A DNA stretch of 57,247 bases, taken from Alkalihalobacterium sp048323755. Its GTDB lineage: Bacteria > Bacillota > Bacilli > Bacillales > Bacillaceae_F. The stretch is taken from contig NZ_JBLWFS010000026.1 in NCBI RefSeq assembly GCF_048323755.1, positions 1 to 57,247 of the forward strand, given 5' to 3'. Every line of letters starts with the position of its first letter. Positions within the stretch are counted from its first letter, which is position 1. Positions 6,935 through 15,460 of this stretch are shown here, one piece after another. A program made the translations under genes and the position numbers. The notes under the pieces were generated by a model that worked only from the letters and a program-made list of their open reading frames with translations, was not told where the DNA came from and did no database searches.

Positions 6935-7525
6935 ATGCATGAACCTGTACAAGCGCCATTTTTTCAACAAAGTACTCTCGAGTTATCGAAGGCACTCCTT
7001 GGAAAATTACTTATAAAGCAAACAGATCAAGGAGTCACAGCTGGCTGGATTGTTGAAACTGAAGCGTATATTGGACCGGATGATCAAGCTGCACATAGCT
7101 TTAATAATCGACGCACGAAACGAACGGAAGTAATGTTCGGGCCACCTGGTTATGTATATACATATGTAATGCACACTCATTGTCTCGTTAATGTCGTGAG
7201 TGGTGACGTAGGTCATCCTGAAGCAGTACTAATTCGAGCCATTGAGCCATATATAGGAATTGATCTCATGTACGAGCGAAGAAGAAAAGCAAAAAATGAC
7301 CGTGACTTAACGAGTGGTCCTGGAAAATTAACGAAGGCCATGGGCATTGTTAAAGAAGATTATGGCCGTCCGTTTTTTGAACCGCCATTGTGGATAGCTG
7401 AAGGCAAATCAATACCATGCGAGGATATTGCCGTTGGTCCAAGGATAGGGATTGATAATAGTGGTGAAGCCAAACAGTATCCGTGGCGGTTTTACGTGAA
7501 AGAAAGTTCTTTTGTAAGTGGGTAG
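6935..7525 (+). CDS. mpg: 3-methyladenine DNA glycosylase (AAG/MPG family)
   Basis: A base-excision repair enzyme of 196 aa that removes alkylated purines (3-methyladenine, hypoxanthine) from DNA. The family motifs are present in order: LAKxLLGKLL-like start (SKALLGKLLIK), catalytic Glu in the VETEAY block, DQAAHSFNNRR, MFGPPGYVYTYVMHTHC with the intercalating Tyr region, PEAVLIRAIEP, and LTSGPGKLTKAMGI. Length agrees with bacterial members such as B. subtilis YxlJ. The ATG at 6935 follows GAGGTG. It is followed by a strong palindromic terminator shared with the convergent FRG gene. Confidence 0.95.
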   Translation: MHEPVQAPFFQQSTLELSKALLGKLLIKQTDQGVTAGWIVETEAYIGPDDQAAHSFNNRRTKRTEVMFGPPGYVYTYVMHTHCLVNVVSGDVGHPEAVLIRAIEPYIGIDLMYERRRKAKNDRDLTSGPGKLTKAMGIVKEDYGRPFFEPPLWIAEGKSIPCEDIAVGPRIGIDNSGEAKQYPWRFYVKESSFVSG

Positions 7526-7555
7526 TAGGGAGTATAGAAAAGGGTATTGATGGAG

Positions 7556-7601
7556 GTGCCAGGTACCTTTAACACTTCAATGTGTTGAAGGTACCTGGCA
7601 C
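7556..7601. repeat. GGTRCCAGGYACC palindrome, copy 1 (acts as terminator)
   Basis: Arms GTGCCAGGTACCTTTAACAC and its near-exact complement (one G-T pair) surround the loop TTCAAT, and a T-rich tract follows. It lies between convergent genes (glycosylase and FRG protein) and is one of four related palindromes in this window. Confidence 0.85.
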
Positions 7602-7608
7602 TCTTCTT

Positions 7609-8409
7609 TTATAGGAGGATATGGAGCTTGAGTGAGCGACAGAAGCCTTCAAGTCCTGGGTAGATCGTTTCGTGGGTAATGTTCATTTGCGCGAGCTTAT
7701 ACCAATAATCTTGAAGGTTTTCTTTATTAAAGGTCAATTTGTATGTTACATCTTTCCCATTCAGCTTGTTGTCTTCAATGTTATAAACTTCTAGGATATC
7801 GTCCATTGTCTTATTAATGACACTCGGTACGAGAAACACACCTTGTTGAATTCTAAGCCGTTCATTTTTTTGGTAAGGATCATAACGAAATATGAATAAT
7901 TCTGAGATTGTTTCTGGAGAAAATATGGCTCGTTTATATTGATAGAATACGTCACCATAACGGTCATTATCGAATTTCTCAAGTTCCCTTACATTTAATG
8001 CATAAATACTAAAGTTATCCTCAGCCCCATCTAAAGCAAAAAAGGCTGCTATGTAAGGTGAGCGCGTCCAATCTAGTAATCGAGTGGGCGTTCCATAATC
8101 CTGCATGACAGACAAAGGTTCTAGTCTAAAATTAACCAAGTCTTTCTCGTTTTCTTTAATGGGCACTTGGAATTCTAAAGAAGAATACAAGTGCGCAGAC
8201 GAATAAAATTCGTTCACCATTTTATTTTCTATCGTGACACAATCTTCATTGGTCGGTTGTTTGGTAACTTTTTGAATTTCTCGAAACAATGAAGATTGTA
8301 AGTCCCAGACAGAATTTCTCTGACCTCGAAAAATCCATTCATTATAATGCAAATGAGAGATGACATCATTAAACTCATGCCAGCTTTCAATCTTTATTTC
8401 CTTCCACAT
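7609..8409 (-). CDS. FRG-domain protein
   Basis: A 266-aa cytoplasmic protein with an FRG domain, named for the Phe-Arg-Gly motif seen here in WIFRGQRNSVWDLQSSL. Further family features are the conserved LEPLSVMQDYGTPTRLLDWT block and PYIAAFFAL. The biochemical role of FRG domains is not established; they occur near phage-defence and toxin genes in many bacteria. The ATG at 8409 follows TTGGAGG by eight bases, and an upstream TTG is less likely. The gene stands alone. Neighbours give no hint beyond the shared terminator with the glycosylase gene. Confidence 0.85.
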   Translation of the reverse strand: MWKEIKIESWHEFNDVISHLHYNEWIFRGQRNSVWDLQSSLFREIQKVTKQPTNEDCVTIENKMVNEFYSSAHLYSSLEFQVPIKENEKDLVNFRLEPLSVMQDYGTPTRLLDWTRSPYIAAFFALDGAEDNFSIYALNVRELEKFDNDRYGDVFYQYKRAIFSPETISELFIFRYDPYQKNERLRIQQGVFLVPSVINKTMDDILEVYNIEDNKLNGKDVTYKLTFNKENLQDYWYKLAQMNITHETIYPGLEGFCRSLKLHILL

Positions 8410-8530
8410 AAGGATAGCCTCCAAGACAAATCTAAGGGGGAATATTAATAGTCCAATAAATTTTATTTTTATTTTGTACTTGGAAGTGAAAATACATGCA
8501 GTATTGTTGCATTTAATACAGCATAACCAT

Positions 8531-8851
8531 TTAAACCGGTGATACTAACTTTAAACCAATTGTTGCACTAATAATAATAAAAATGAAAAAAAGACGAGAT
8601 ACGCTTTTCGGTTCCCCGTAATAAATAATGGCTAGAATAGCTCCCCCAGCAGCACCAATTCCAGTCCAAACGGCATACGCTGTAGACATCGGTAAAGTTT
8701 CCATTGCAAGGGCAAGGAATAGAAAACTTCCTCCGAATGCAGAAAGTAAATATACTAATGCTTGCCAATTACGATCTTTGTGAAGTTTATTAATCATTAC
8801 AACGCCGATCATTTCTGATACGCCAGCTATTGTCAAATACACCCATTCCAT
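8531..8851 (-). CDS. SMR guanidinium exporter subunit (second gene)
   Basis: A 106-aa small multidrug resistance family protein with four predicted helices. Glu13 in VSEMIGVVMINKL is the conserved proton/substrate carboxylate, and PMSTAYAVWTGIGA is the family signature in helix 3. Its ATG overlaps the stop of the upstream SMR gene (TAATG). Paired SMR proteins under a guanidine-I riboswitch form a heterodimeric exporter of the YkkCD type. It probably expels guanidinium or related cations, exchanging them for protons. Confidence 0.9.
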   Translation of the reverse strand: MEWVYLTIAGVSEMIGVVMINKLHKDRNWQALVYLLSAFGGSFLFLALAMETLPMSTAYAVWTGIGAAGGAILAIIYYGEPKSVSRLFFIFIIISATIGLKLVSPV

Positions 8852-9195
8852 TAGGATTTGTCTCCTTTCACTGTTGTCTTACCTGGACTAACAACTTTTA
8901 GACCAATCACACCGATTAATAAAAATAAAATAAGAATGATTGTTACAGGTTGAAATGGTTCATTAAAAATGATGATATCAGCTAATACTGTACCAACCGT
9001 TCCTAACCCTACAAAAACAGCATAAACCGTACCAACAGGAAGTCTGCTGGCCGCCATTATCATTAAATAAAAGCTAACAAAAATAGCAATGGCTGTTGCA
9101 ATCCAAGTCCATAAATTATAGGAATGCTTCAACCCAATAACCCAAATGACTTCAAAAAATGCAGCAATGAAAACTGTCAACCACACTTTCGACAT
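8851..9195 (-). CDS. SMR guanidinium exporter subunit (first gene)
   Basis: A 114-aa four-helix SMR protein. Glu15 in AAFFEVIWVIGLKHS has the Trp and Lys spacing typical of the Gdx/YkkC branch, and LPVGTVYAVFVGLGTVG is the helix 3 signature. The ATG at 9195 has AAAGAGGTG in front; an upstream in-frame alternative start would run into the riboswitch region. It is the first gene after the guanidine-I riboswitch and is expected to work as a heterodimer with the next gene. Confidence 0.9.
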   Translation of the reverse strand: MSKVWLTVFIAAFFEVIWVIGLKHSYNLWTWIATAIAIFVSFYLMIMAASRLPVGTVYAVFVGLGTVGTVLADIIIFNEPFQPVTIILILFLLIGVIGLKVVSPGKTTVKGDKS

Positions 9196-9228
9196 AATAA
9201 CACCTCTTTGTCTAATCCTACTCAATGT

Positions 9229-9351
9229 AAAAAGCCCGGGAAGATATTATAAAGTAATATCCTCCCGGGCTTTTGTCCCTCCGTGAACACAGTTAAAAGA
9301 ACTGTGCGTTTTCTCTCGGACCAGACCAGATTAACTGCGGAACCCTAGAAA
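9229..9351 (-). promoter_or_regulatory. Guanidine-I (ykkC) riboswitch with terminator
   Basis: On the minus strand the leader contains CTAGGGTTCCG, CTGGTCCGAGAG and, after a variable stem, ACGGAGGGACAAAAGCCCGGG, the diagnostic conserved parts of the ykkC/guanidine-I class. The aptamer covers about 9276-9351. It is followed by an expression platform hairpin AAGCCCGGGAGGATATTA/TAATATCTTCCCGGGCTT with a T run (9229-9275). Guanidine binding should prevent termination and switch on the SMR genes. Confidence 0.93.
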
Positions 9352-9637
9352 ACCACTTCATTTAATTACATTAATTTTACCTTAAGATTGAAGGGTTTGT
9401 AAATGTAGAAAAAGTAGTAATGTACTGATATCCATTATATTTAGCGTATAGAAAATTTGAGTGTAAGCGTTTGAATACTATTAATTCTGAAAATTATGTA
9501 AAATATAATGCTATTTTTTAAGATTTATAGTATACTACTTGATAGTTGTTACAATTAGCAAGTTTTGGTTACAAAAGGAATAGGTAGATGAGATTTTATT
9601 CCTGAGTAGGGATAGTCTGTATTGAGTCGAAACGCTA

Positions 9638-9678
9638 AAAGAGAAAATGAAGAACTAAATGTAATTTTCTCTTTTTTT
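9638..9678 (+). terminator. Orphan terminator before the aldolase operon
   Basis: AAAGAGAAAAT and ATTTTCTCTTT form an 11-bp stem followed by seven T in total. No gene ends just upstream on this strand, so it must end a leader or a small RNA that starts after about 9530. A smaller stem AGGAATA/TATTCCT lies at about 9577-9602. Confidence 0.7.
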
Positions 9679-9689
9679 GACCACTGCAT

Positions 9690-9722
9690 ACTAACCGGTT
9701 AGTTTGTTAGTTGTGTAACTAA
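9690..9722 (+). promoter_or_regulatory. Two adjacent palindromes, operator candidates
   Basis: ACTAACCGGTTAGT (9690-9703) is a perfect 14-bp palindrome. TTAGTT-GTGT-AACTAA (9707-9722) is a second dyad three bases later and shares the TTAGTT/AACTAA half-site. They lie between the orphan terminator and the aldolase start, a likely place for a repressor. No regulator gene is adjacent. Confidence 0.5.
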
Positions 9723-9771
9723 TTGCATTAGATTTAGGTAATTCTTTAAATTTTAAAGGAGAGTGAATGAA

Positions 9772-10551
9772 ATGGGAAAAACGTATGAAAATTTTATGTC
9801 GCTAGAGGATTTATTGCCAAAATTCAAAACGGTAGAAGAGGAGCGTAATCATTTAAAAGAACGTCTTGCAGCTGCGTTTCGATTGTTCTCTAAATTTGGT
9901 TTTGATGAGGGGGTAGCAGGACATATTACGGTACGTGATCCTGGGGAAGGAGACCACTTTTGGGTAAATCCATTTGGAATGCACTTTAGTCAAATTAAAG
10001 CATCCGATCTTATCCTAGTTAATCATGAAGGAGACGTAGTTGAAGGAAAGCGTCCCGTTAATCGCGCTGCGTTTGCGATTCACTCTCAAATTCATGCAGC
10101 TCGTCCTGATGTTGTCGCAGCGGCTCATGCTCATTCTACGTATGGTAAAACGTGGTCTTCTTTAGGGAGATTACTAGATCCTATTACCCAAGATGCTTGT
10201 GCTTTTTATGATGATCATGTTTTATTCGATGATTATACAGGAGTTGTCTTAGATACGGAAGAAGGCGAAAGAATTGCAAATGCATTAGGGCAGCATAAGG
10301 CTGCAATTTTGCGAAACCATGGCTTATTAACAGTAGGGAAGACCGTTGATGAAGCAGCATGGTGGTTTATCACAATGGAACGTTCTGCTCAAGCACAATT
10401 GATGGCTGAAGCAGCAGGAACTCCGGTTTTAATTGATAAAGATTATGCAAAAATTACGAGTAAACAAGTTGGCTCAGACTTAGCCGGATGGTTTAGTTTT
10501 CAGCCGCTTTGGGACCGTATCATTAAAGAACAGCCTGATTTAGTTGAGTAA
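9772..10551 (+). CDS. Class II aldolase/adducin family protein
   Basis: A 259-aa cytoplasmic enzyme of the class II (zinc) aldolase family, which performs retro-aldol cleavage or decarboxylation of hydroxy acids and sugar phosphates. Metal-binding histidines are visible in AAAHAHSTYG and in RNHGLLTVG, and the family opening motif appears as GVAGHITVRDP. The ATG at 9772 has AAAGGAGAG eight bases upstream; a GTG nine bases earlier overlaps that site. It leads a group with a TRAP transporter and a PanE-like dehydrogenase, so it probably helps break down the imported acid. The substrate is not identified. Confidence 0.85.
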   Translation: MGKTYENFMSLEDLLPKFKTVEEERNHLKERLAAAFRLFSKFGFDEGVAGHITVRDPGEGDHFWVNPFGMHFSQIKASDLILVNHEGDVVEGKRPVNRAAFAIHSQIHAARPDVVAAAHAHSTYGKTWSSLGRLLDPITQDACAFYDDHVLFDDYTGVVLDTEEGERIANALGQHKAAILRNHGLLTVGKTVDEAAWWFITMERSAQAQLMAEAAGTPVLIDKDYAKITSKQVGSDLAGWFSFQPLWDRIIKEQPDLVE

Positions 10552-10689
10552 TAATCATTTAGATTAGTTACCAATCATACTTAAAGGAATTCTTCTCTGG
10601 CGGCTGCTCAGTTAGATTTGCAGTATGGAGTGGATAATTTATTGTATCCAACCATGGAGATCAATATGTCGATGAGTTAATCACTAACA

Positions 10690-10703
10690 TGTAAGCGCTT
10701 CCT
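10690..10703 (+). promoter_or_regulatory. CcpA (cre)-like site before dctP
   Basis: TGTAAGCGCTTCCT matches the core of the cre consensus TGWAANCGNTNWCA (AAGCGCTT palindrome) with two end mismatches. It lies 91 bases before the TRAP binding-protein gene, consistent with carbon catabolite control. Confidence 0.4.
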
Positions 10704-10793
10704 CGTGTTTCTGAGGTTGTAAAGGGAAGAATTCCGAACGTTAAAAGCAAACAACTAAGCAGCCCAACATTACCGGATAAGGGAGGAAAATAA

Positions 10794-11855
10794 ATGAAAC
10801 GATTTAATAAAACCACGTTAGTAATGCTCTTAGCTATGATGCTTCTCATTTCGGCGGCATGTTCTTCTAATGAAAGTTCTGGTAATAATGATAGTGGTAA
10901 TAGCAACGGAAATTCTGGTGATGGAGAAACCTACACAATCACAATGGCACACGTAGCTTCCGAGGCGATTGGTTTACATCAAGCATTTCTCAAATTTAAA
11001 GAAGAAGTGGAAGAACAAAGTGAGGGACGCCTTAAAGTTGAAGTTTACCCTAATGCTCAATTAGGTGGCGAGCGAGAGATTCTAGAAGGGGTGCAAAATG
11101 GGGACATTACAGCAACAATAACTTCGACTGGAGTAGGAGCAAACTTTGTTCCTGAAGTAGCAGTTTTTGATATCCCATACTTATTCACATCGAAAGAACA
11201 TGCAAGACACGTATTTAGAACAGATGGTCCTTTGTTTGAAAAGATAGCACCATACTATGAAGAGAAGGGTTTTAAGCTGATGAGTTTTACTGACCAAGGG
11301 TTCCGTATCTTATCTACAAATGGGGTCCAGGTTACGTCAGTAGAAGATGTTAAAGGATTGAGAATTAGAACGCTAGAAAATTCAAATCATATTGAAGCTT
11401 GGAGAGCGTTAGGCGCGAATCCAACACCGATTCCTTTTAATGAAGTGTACACTTCATTACAACAAGGAACCGTAGATGCACAAGAAAACCCGTATGAATT
11501 AACCGTATTAATGAAATTCCATGAAGCACAAGAACACGTAACGAACATAAAGAGTATTTTCCAATCTCTTCAAGCTGTCATTAACAAAGATTTTTATGAT
11601 AGTCTTCCAGAAGATCTTCGAGCACTTGTTGATGAAGGGTTTGCATCAGCTGTCGAATTTGGAACAAATTTCTTAGATGAAAAAGATGAAGAGTATATCC
11701 AAGTGTTAAAAGATACTGGATTAACGGTTAATGAAATTACTGATGACGAGCTAGAGAAATTCAGAGAAAAGACAAGCCCTGTAATTGAAACGATTCGTGG
11801 ACAAGTTGGAGATGAGTTAGTTGATCTAATGATTTCAGAGGCAGAAAGCTATTAA
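10794..11855 (+). CDS. TRAP transporter substrate-binding protein DctP (lipoprotein)
   Basis: The 353-aa extracytoplasmic receptor of a TRAP (tripartite ATP-independent periplasmic) transporter. A lipoprotein signal ends at Cys23 in LISAAC, followed by a Ser/Asn/Gly-rich linker to about residue 45. The DctP fold is shown by EVYPNAQLGGEREILEGVQ, the conserved Arg region GLRIRTLEN and NEVYTSLQQGTVDAQENP, which line the carboxylate site. It binds an organic acid outside the cell and delivers it to the DctQ/DctM proteins encoded next. Start: GGGAGGAAAATAA before ATG. Confidence 0.93.
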   Translation: MKRFNKTTLVMLLAMMLLISAACSSNESSGNNDSGNSNGNSGDGETYTITMAHVASEAIGLHQAFLKFKEEVEEQSEGRLKVEVYPNAQLGGEREILEGVQNGDITATITSTGVGANFVPEVAVFDIPYLFTSKEHARHVFRTDGPLFEKIAPYYEEKGFKLMSFTDQGFRILSTNGVQVTSVEDVKGLRIRTLENSNHIEAWRALGANPTPIPFNEVYTSLQQGTVDAQENPYELTVLMKFHEAQEHVTNIKSIFQSLQAVINKDFYDSLPEDLRALVDEGFASAVEFGTNFLDEKDEEYIQVLKDTGLTVNEITDDELEKFREKTSPVIETIRGQVGDELVDLMISEAESY

Positions 11856-11992
11856 AATTGTTAATCGTAAATAATGTGGGGCTGATTGTTTAATAGCAAG
11901 CACAAATTTATTAGGGGGATCCTTTATAAATTTTGGGCGCACTATTCACGGTCAGCCTCGTATTAAAACTATCGAGTTTGGATGTGGTCCTA

Positions 11993-12502
11993 ATGAAATA
12001 CATCAAGTGGCTGGATAAACATTTTGAAATGGTGCTTATTTCTATCACCATGTGCAGCTTAGTCGTTATTATGTCCTCTCAAGTTTTTATGCGTTATGTG
12101 ATGAATGCTTCCCTTTCTTGGCCGGAAGAAATTAGTAGATATTTATTTATTTGGATCGCATTTATCGGTATAAGTTATGCGACAAAAGGAGATCTTCATT
12201 TAAAAATAGATATCCTGTTAGAATATGTAAGTCCTAAAATACAATCCATGTTTGCGGTTTTACGAGATATTGCAATTTTTTTATTTAGTGTAATTATGGT
12301 AATTGGCGGGATGGACGTCTATAACAACCTTTCTGGCACGATGCAAACGAGTGCAGCGTTAGGCATCCCTTTTAAATATGTCTACTTGGCGTTGCCGGTT
12401 GGTTTTGGATTAACGGCTTTACGTATCATACAAAAGTACATCTTAAAAGTAACACAAAAAAGCAAACTGGCTCCGGAAAATAAGCAATCTGTAGAACTAT
12501 AA
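11993..12502 (+). CDS. TRAP transporter small permease DctQ
   Basis: The small membrane subunit with four predicted helices, about 169 aa. Family marks are MRYVMNASLSWPEEISRYLF (the SWxEExxR motif) and FIGISYATKGDLHLKIDIL. It couples the binding protein to the large permease. The start is uncertain: ATG at 11993 begins MKYIKWLDKHFEMVLIS, as expected for DctQ, but its ribosome binding site is weak. An upstream TTG at 11933 would add 20 residues that look out of place. It sits between dctP and dctM in the usual order. Confidence 0.88.
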   Translation: MKYIKWLDKHFEMVLISITMCSLVVIMSSQVFMRYVMNASLSWPEEISRYLFIWIAFIGISYATKGDLHLKIDILLEYVSPKIQSMFAVLRDIAIFLFSVIMVIGGMDVYNNLSGTMQTSAALGIPFKYVYLALPVGFGLTALRIIQKYILKVTQKSKLAPENKQSVEL

Positions 12503-12524
12503 GAGGAAAAGAAAGGGAGATTCT

Positions 12525-13808
12525 ATGATTATATTATTATTTCTTCTCTTAGTAATTTTATTGGCATTGACAATACCCATAGGAATATCCCTTGGTTTTA
12601 TCACCATTTTATCAGGGTCTGTCTTAGACATTAGTGTCAACCTTTCTTACATCGTACGTAATATGGTCTCATCCTTAGACAGTTATCCATTGCTAGCCGT
12701 CCCGTTATTCATTTTATCCGGTACAATTATGGCTAAAGGTGGAATGTCAGAACGGTTATTTAATGTATTTATTTACATGTTCGGAAATCGTACAGCCGGA
12801 ATTCCGATTGCAGCAATTACTACATGTCTCTTTTATGGAGCAATATCGGGTTCAAGTCCGGCTACTGTAGCAGCGGTTGGAGCAATGGCTATTCCGATTT
12901 TAACGAAACTTGGCTATGATCGAGGGTTTAGTACAGCAATGATTGCTACGTCTGGTGGGTTAGGCGTTATTATTCCACCAAGTATTCCATTTATCATTTA
13001 TGGGATGTCAGCTAACCAATCAGTTGGTGACCTATTTCTAGCTGGGATTTTGCCAGGTATTATCATTGGGTTAGCGTTAATGATTTATGCGTATATTTAT
13101 TGTAAAAATAAAGGAGAAAATAAAGAACAAATTATGGCTGTCTATGATGATATGAAGAAAAATGGGTTCTTTAAGACGTTTAAAGATGGTTTTTTTGCCC
13201 TATTAGCTCCAGTTATTATTTTAGGCGGAATATATGGCGGGATTGTTACACCGACAGAAGCGGCAGTTATCGCGGTTGTCTATGCGCTCGGTATAAGTGC
13301 ATTTGTGTATCGTACTGTCAATTTTAAAAATTACTTATTAATTCTCCAGGAGTCCATTAAGGTTACCGTACCTGCCATTTTAATAGTAGCAGTGGCGAGT
13401 GTTTTTGGTAGAGTTCTAACTCTATTGAAAATCCCTCAATCGGTGGCTTCAATGATGACCTCTTTAACAGAAAATAAAATATTAATTCTTCTTTTAATTA
13501 TCCTTTTCTTATTGATCGTGGGGATGATTATGGAAACACTAGCATCTATTTTAATTCTTACACCAATCTTCTTACCTGTTGTAATGCAAGTAGGAATCGA
13601 TCCTATTCATTTTGGAGTAATCATGATTATCGCTTTAGCGATTGGTTATGTAACACCACCAGTCGGCGTTAATCTTTATATAGCTAGTGCAATGACAAAA
13701 ATTCCAATTACTGTTATTGGTAGAAAAGCAGTGCCTTTTATTGTTGCCTTTATTATTTCTTTATTGGCGATCGCGTTTATCCCACAAATTAGTCTTTTCT
13801 TTATTTAG
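12525..13808 (+). CDS. TRAP transporter large permease DctM
   Basis: The 427-aa large permease with about twelve predicted helices, which carries substrate inward with sodium ions. Diagnostic segments are PLFILSGTIMAKGGMSERLF, AISGSSPATVAAVGA, GGLGVIIPPSIPFIIYG and, near the end, YVTPPVGVNLYIASAMTKIP. GAAAGGGAG precedes the ATG. It completes a standard DctPQM set. Its stop is followed 33 bases later by the start of the dehydrogenase gene, so all are probably one transcript. Confidence 0.95.
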   Translation: MIILLFLLLVILLALTIPIGISLGFITILSGSVLDISVNLSYIVRNMVSSLDSYPLLAVPLFILSGTIMAKGGMSERLFNVFIYMFGNRTAGIPIAAITTCLFYGAISGSSPATVAAVGAMAIPILTKLGYDRGFSTAMIATSGGLGVIIPPSIPFIIYGMSANQSVGDLFLAGILPGIIIGLALMIYAYIYCKNKGENKEQIMAVYDDMKKNGFFKTFKDGFFALLAPVIILGGIYGGIVTPTEAAVIAVVYALGISAFVYRTVNFKNYLLILQESIKVTVPAILIVAVASVFGRVLTLLKIPQSVASMMTSLTENKILILLLIILFLLIVGMIMETLASILILTPIFLPVVMQVGIDPIHFGVIMIIALAIGYVTPPVGVNLYIASAMTKIPITVIGRKAVPFIVAFIISLLAIAFIPQISLFFI

Positions 13809-13841
13809 AAAATGAAACATCTTAAAACCGGAGGGGAAATT

Positions 13842-14774
13842 ATGAAAATATGTGTTGTTGGTGCAGGTGCAGTTGGCGGTTATTATGGGGCAGCCCTAAA
13901 AAGATCAGGGGTTGACGTGACGTTCATTGCTAGAGGTGCCCATTTAGAAAAAATGAATGAAAAAGGACTTGAAATTCGATCACCTCAAGAGACATATACG
14001 GTTTATGGAGAATTTACAAATGATATTAAAGCTGTTGAAAAAGCAGATCTTATATTATTTACGGTAAAATCCACAGAAACGAGAACGTTAGCTGAAGAGA
14101 TTGCTCCTTATTTAAAAAAGGATGCGTCTGTATTAACACTTCAAAATGGGGTAGATAATGAAGAAGTGTTGTCTGCAGTGTTAGGAGAAAATCGTATCGT
14201 TGCTGGAGTTACATACGTATCGACAAAAGTGGTTGAACCAGGTGTCATTCAGCGTTTTCATGAAATACAAACGATTGTGATGGGTGCTTTATCGGAAACG
14301 AACAGTAGTGCTGCGACATGGAGGGATCTTCTTCATCAAGCAAACGTAGATGTTGAAATTGCTGACTCCATAGTAGAAAAAAAGTGGGCCAAATTACTTT
14401 GGAATGCCACGTTTAATCCATTATCTGCAGCTGCATTAGCTCCTGTAGGAGATATCCTTGATGAAAAGCATCTACGTACGACGGCTGAAACTATTTTAGA
14501 AGAAGCCCTTAGTGTAGGGCGAGCTTTAGGTATTACTTTTGAACAAGAATGGGTGGACCAAATTTTTCCGTTATCCGAAGTAGCGAGAGCCCATAAAACA
14601 TCAATGCTGCAAGATCGGGAAAGTGGTAAGAAGATGGAGGTTGAATCCCTTTGCGGATATTTTGTCCGTAAAGGAAGCGAGTTAGGTGTCCCAACACCGA
14701 CTATACGGACTCTTTATGCAATCCTCTCCTCGATTAATGAGCAAGTGGGAAATAAAGTCTCAACGACAAAATAA
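13842..14774 (+). CDS. Ketopantoate reductase-like dehydrogenase (ApbA/PanE family)
   Basis: A 310-aa NADP-dependent dehydrogenase. The N-terminal Rossmann motif is GAGAVGGYYGAAL. The conserved Lys (TVKSTETRTL) and the C-terminal ketopantoate-reductase domain with KKWAKLLWNATFNPLSA and KTSMLQDRESGKKMEVE are clear. True PanE makes pantoate for coenzyme A, but many paralogues in catabolic operons act on other 2-keto or 2-hydroxy acids. Its place after a TRAP transporter and aldolase points to catabolism. The ATG at 13842 has GGAGGGG upstream; an earlier in-frame ATG lacks this. Confidence 0.85.
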   Translation: MKICVVGAGAVGGYYGAALKRSGVDVTFIARGAHLEKMNEKGLEIRSPQETYTVYGEFTNDIKAVEKADLILFTVKSTETRTLAEEIAPYLKKDASVLTLQNGVDNEEVLSAVLGENRIVAGVTYVSTKVVEPGVIQRFHEIQTIVMGALSETNSSAATWRDLLHQANVDVEIADSIVEKKWAKLLWNATFNPLSAAALAPVGDILDEKHLRTTAETILEEALSVGRALGITFEQEWVDQIFPLSEVARAHKTSMLQDRESGKKMEVESLCGYFVRKGSELGVPTPTIRTLYAILSSINEQVGNKVSTTK

Positions 14775-14786
14775 TAATTGATGAGT

Positions 14787-14820
14787 AAATACCCATTTCA
14801 GACGATTTGGGTATTTTTAT
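14787..14820 (+). terminator. Terminator of the aldolase-TRAP operon
   Basis: AAATACCCA...TGGGTATTT with a T-rich tail, 13 bases after the stop codon. Confidence 0.8.
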
Positions 14821-14941
14821 TTTGTTTAGTATAGGTTGTTTATGAATAAAGAGTGTTTGTTAATTTGTTAAGTTGTATAGCTCATTTGCATGATAGGTAA
14901 TACTAAAACAACTAATTCAAAGTCACTGAGGAGGGAAAATC

Positions 14942-15253
14942 ATGCCGCGTAAACCAAAACCAGCAGAAGAGGGCACAGAAGAAGTAATAGAAAATCTGGA
15001 AGAGAACGGTGATGAAGTTGGCAGGCTTACCCGTTTGTTGGCAGCAGTACTAAATTATCTTTCTGATGATGAAGTTGAAGAGATAGATATTGAATACCTT
15101 TTTAATCACACTGAAGGATTGCGAGAATGGTGGGAACAATACCGTGAAAGTAATCGAAAAATAATAGAAGATGATATCAAAAATTCTTTAGGTGAACTGT
15201 CTTTGAAAGAATTAGAAAGCATCTATGAGAAGATCAAAGAAAAGGAAAAGTAA
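14942..15253 (+). CDS. Uncharacterised acidic protein (103 aa)
   Basis: I do not recognise this protein. It is 103 aa, strongly acidic and predicted mostly helical, with a Lys/Pro/Glu-rich start (MPRKPKPAEEGTEE). A segment with LSDDEVEEIDIEYLFNHTEG and a charged C-terminal coiled-coil-like helix follow. No signal peptide or membrane helix. GAGGAGGG seven bases before the ATG makes translation credible. It lies alone between terminators and the MOSC gene. Confidence 0.65.
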   Translation: MPRKPKPAEEGTEEVIENLEENGDEVGRLTRLLAAVLNYLSDDEVEEIDIEYLFNHTEGLREWWEQYRESNRKIIEDDIKNSLGELSLKELESIYEKIKEKEK

Positions 15254-15460
15254 GGTGTTTGGATAAGGATACAGAGATGCATAAGTAGCCTTTATTGATT
15301 AATTGAGGTGGAGCGTACTTTATTGGTAGTTCAAATTAAGGTAGTCTAACTAAGCACTTTTTTCATTTTATATGAGCTACTACTGATCTAATCGAATTAG
15401 ATATGATGTTCTCGATATGGTAAAATTATCAAAAAGAGAACGAGATAGGAGTGACCCTAA

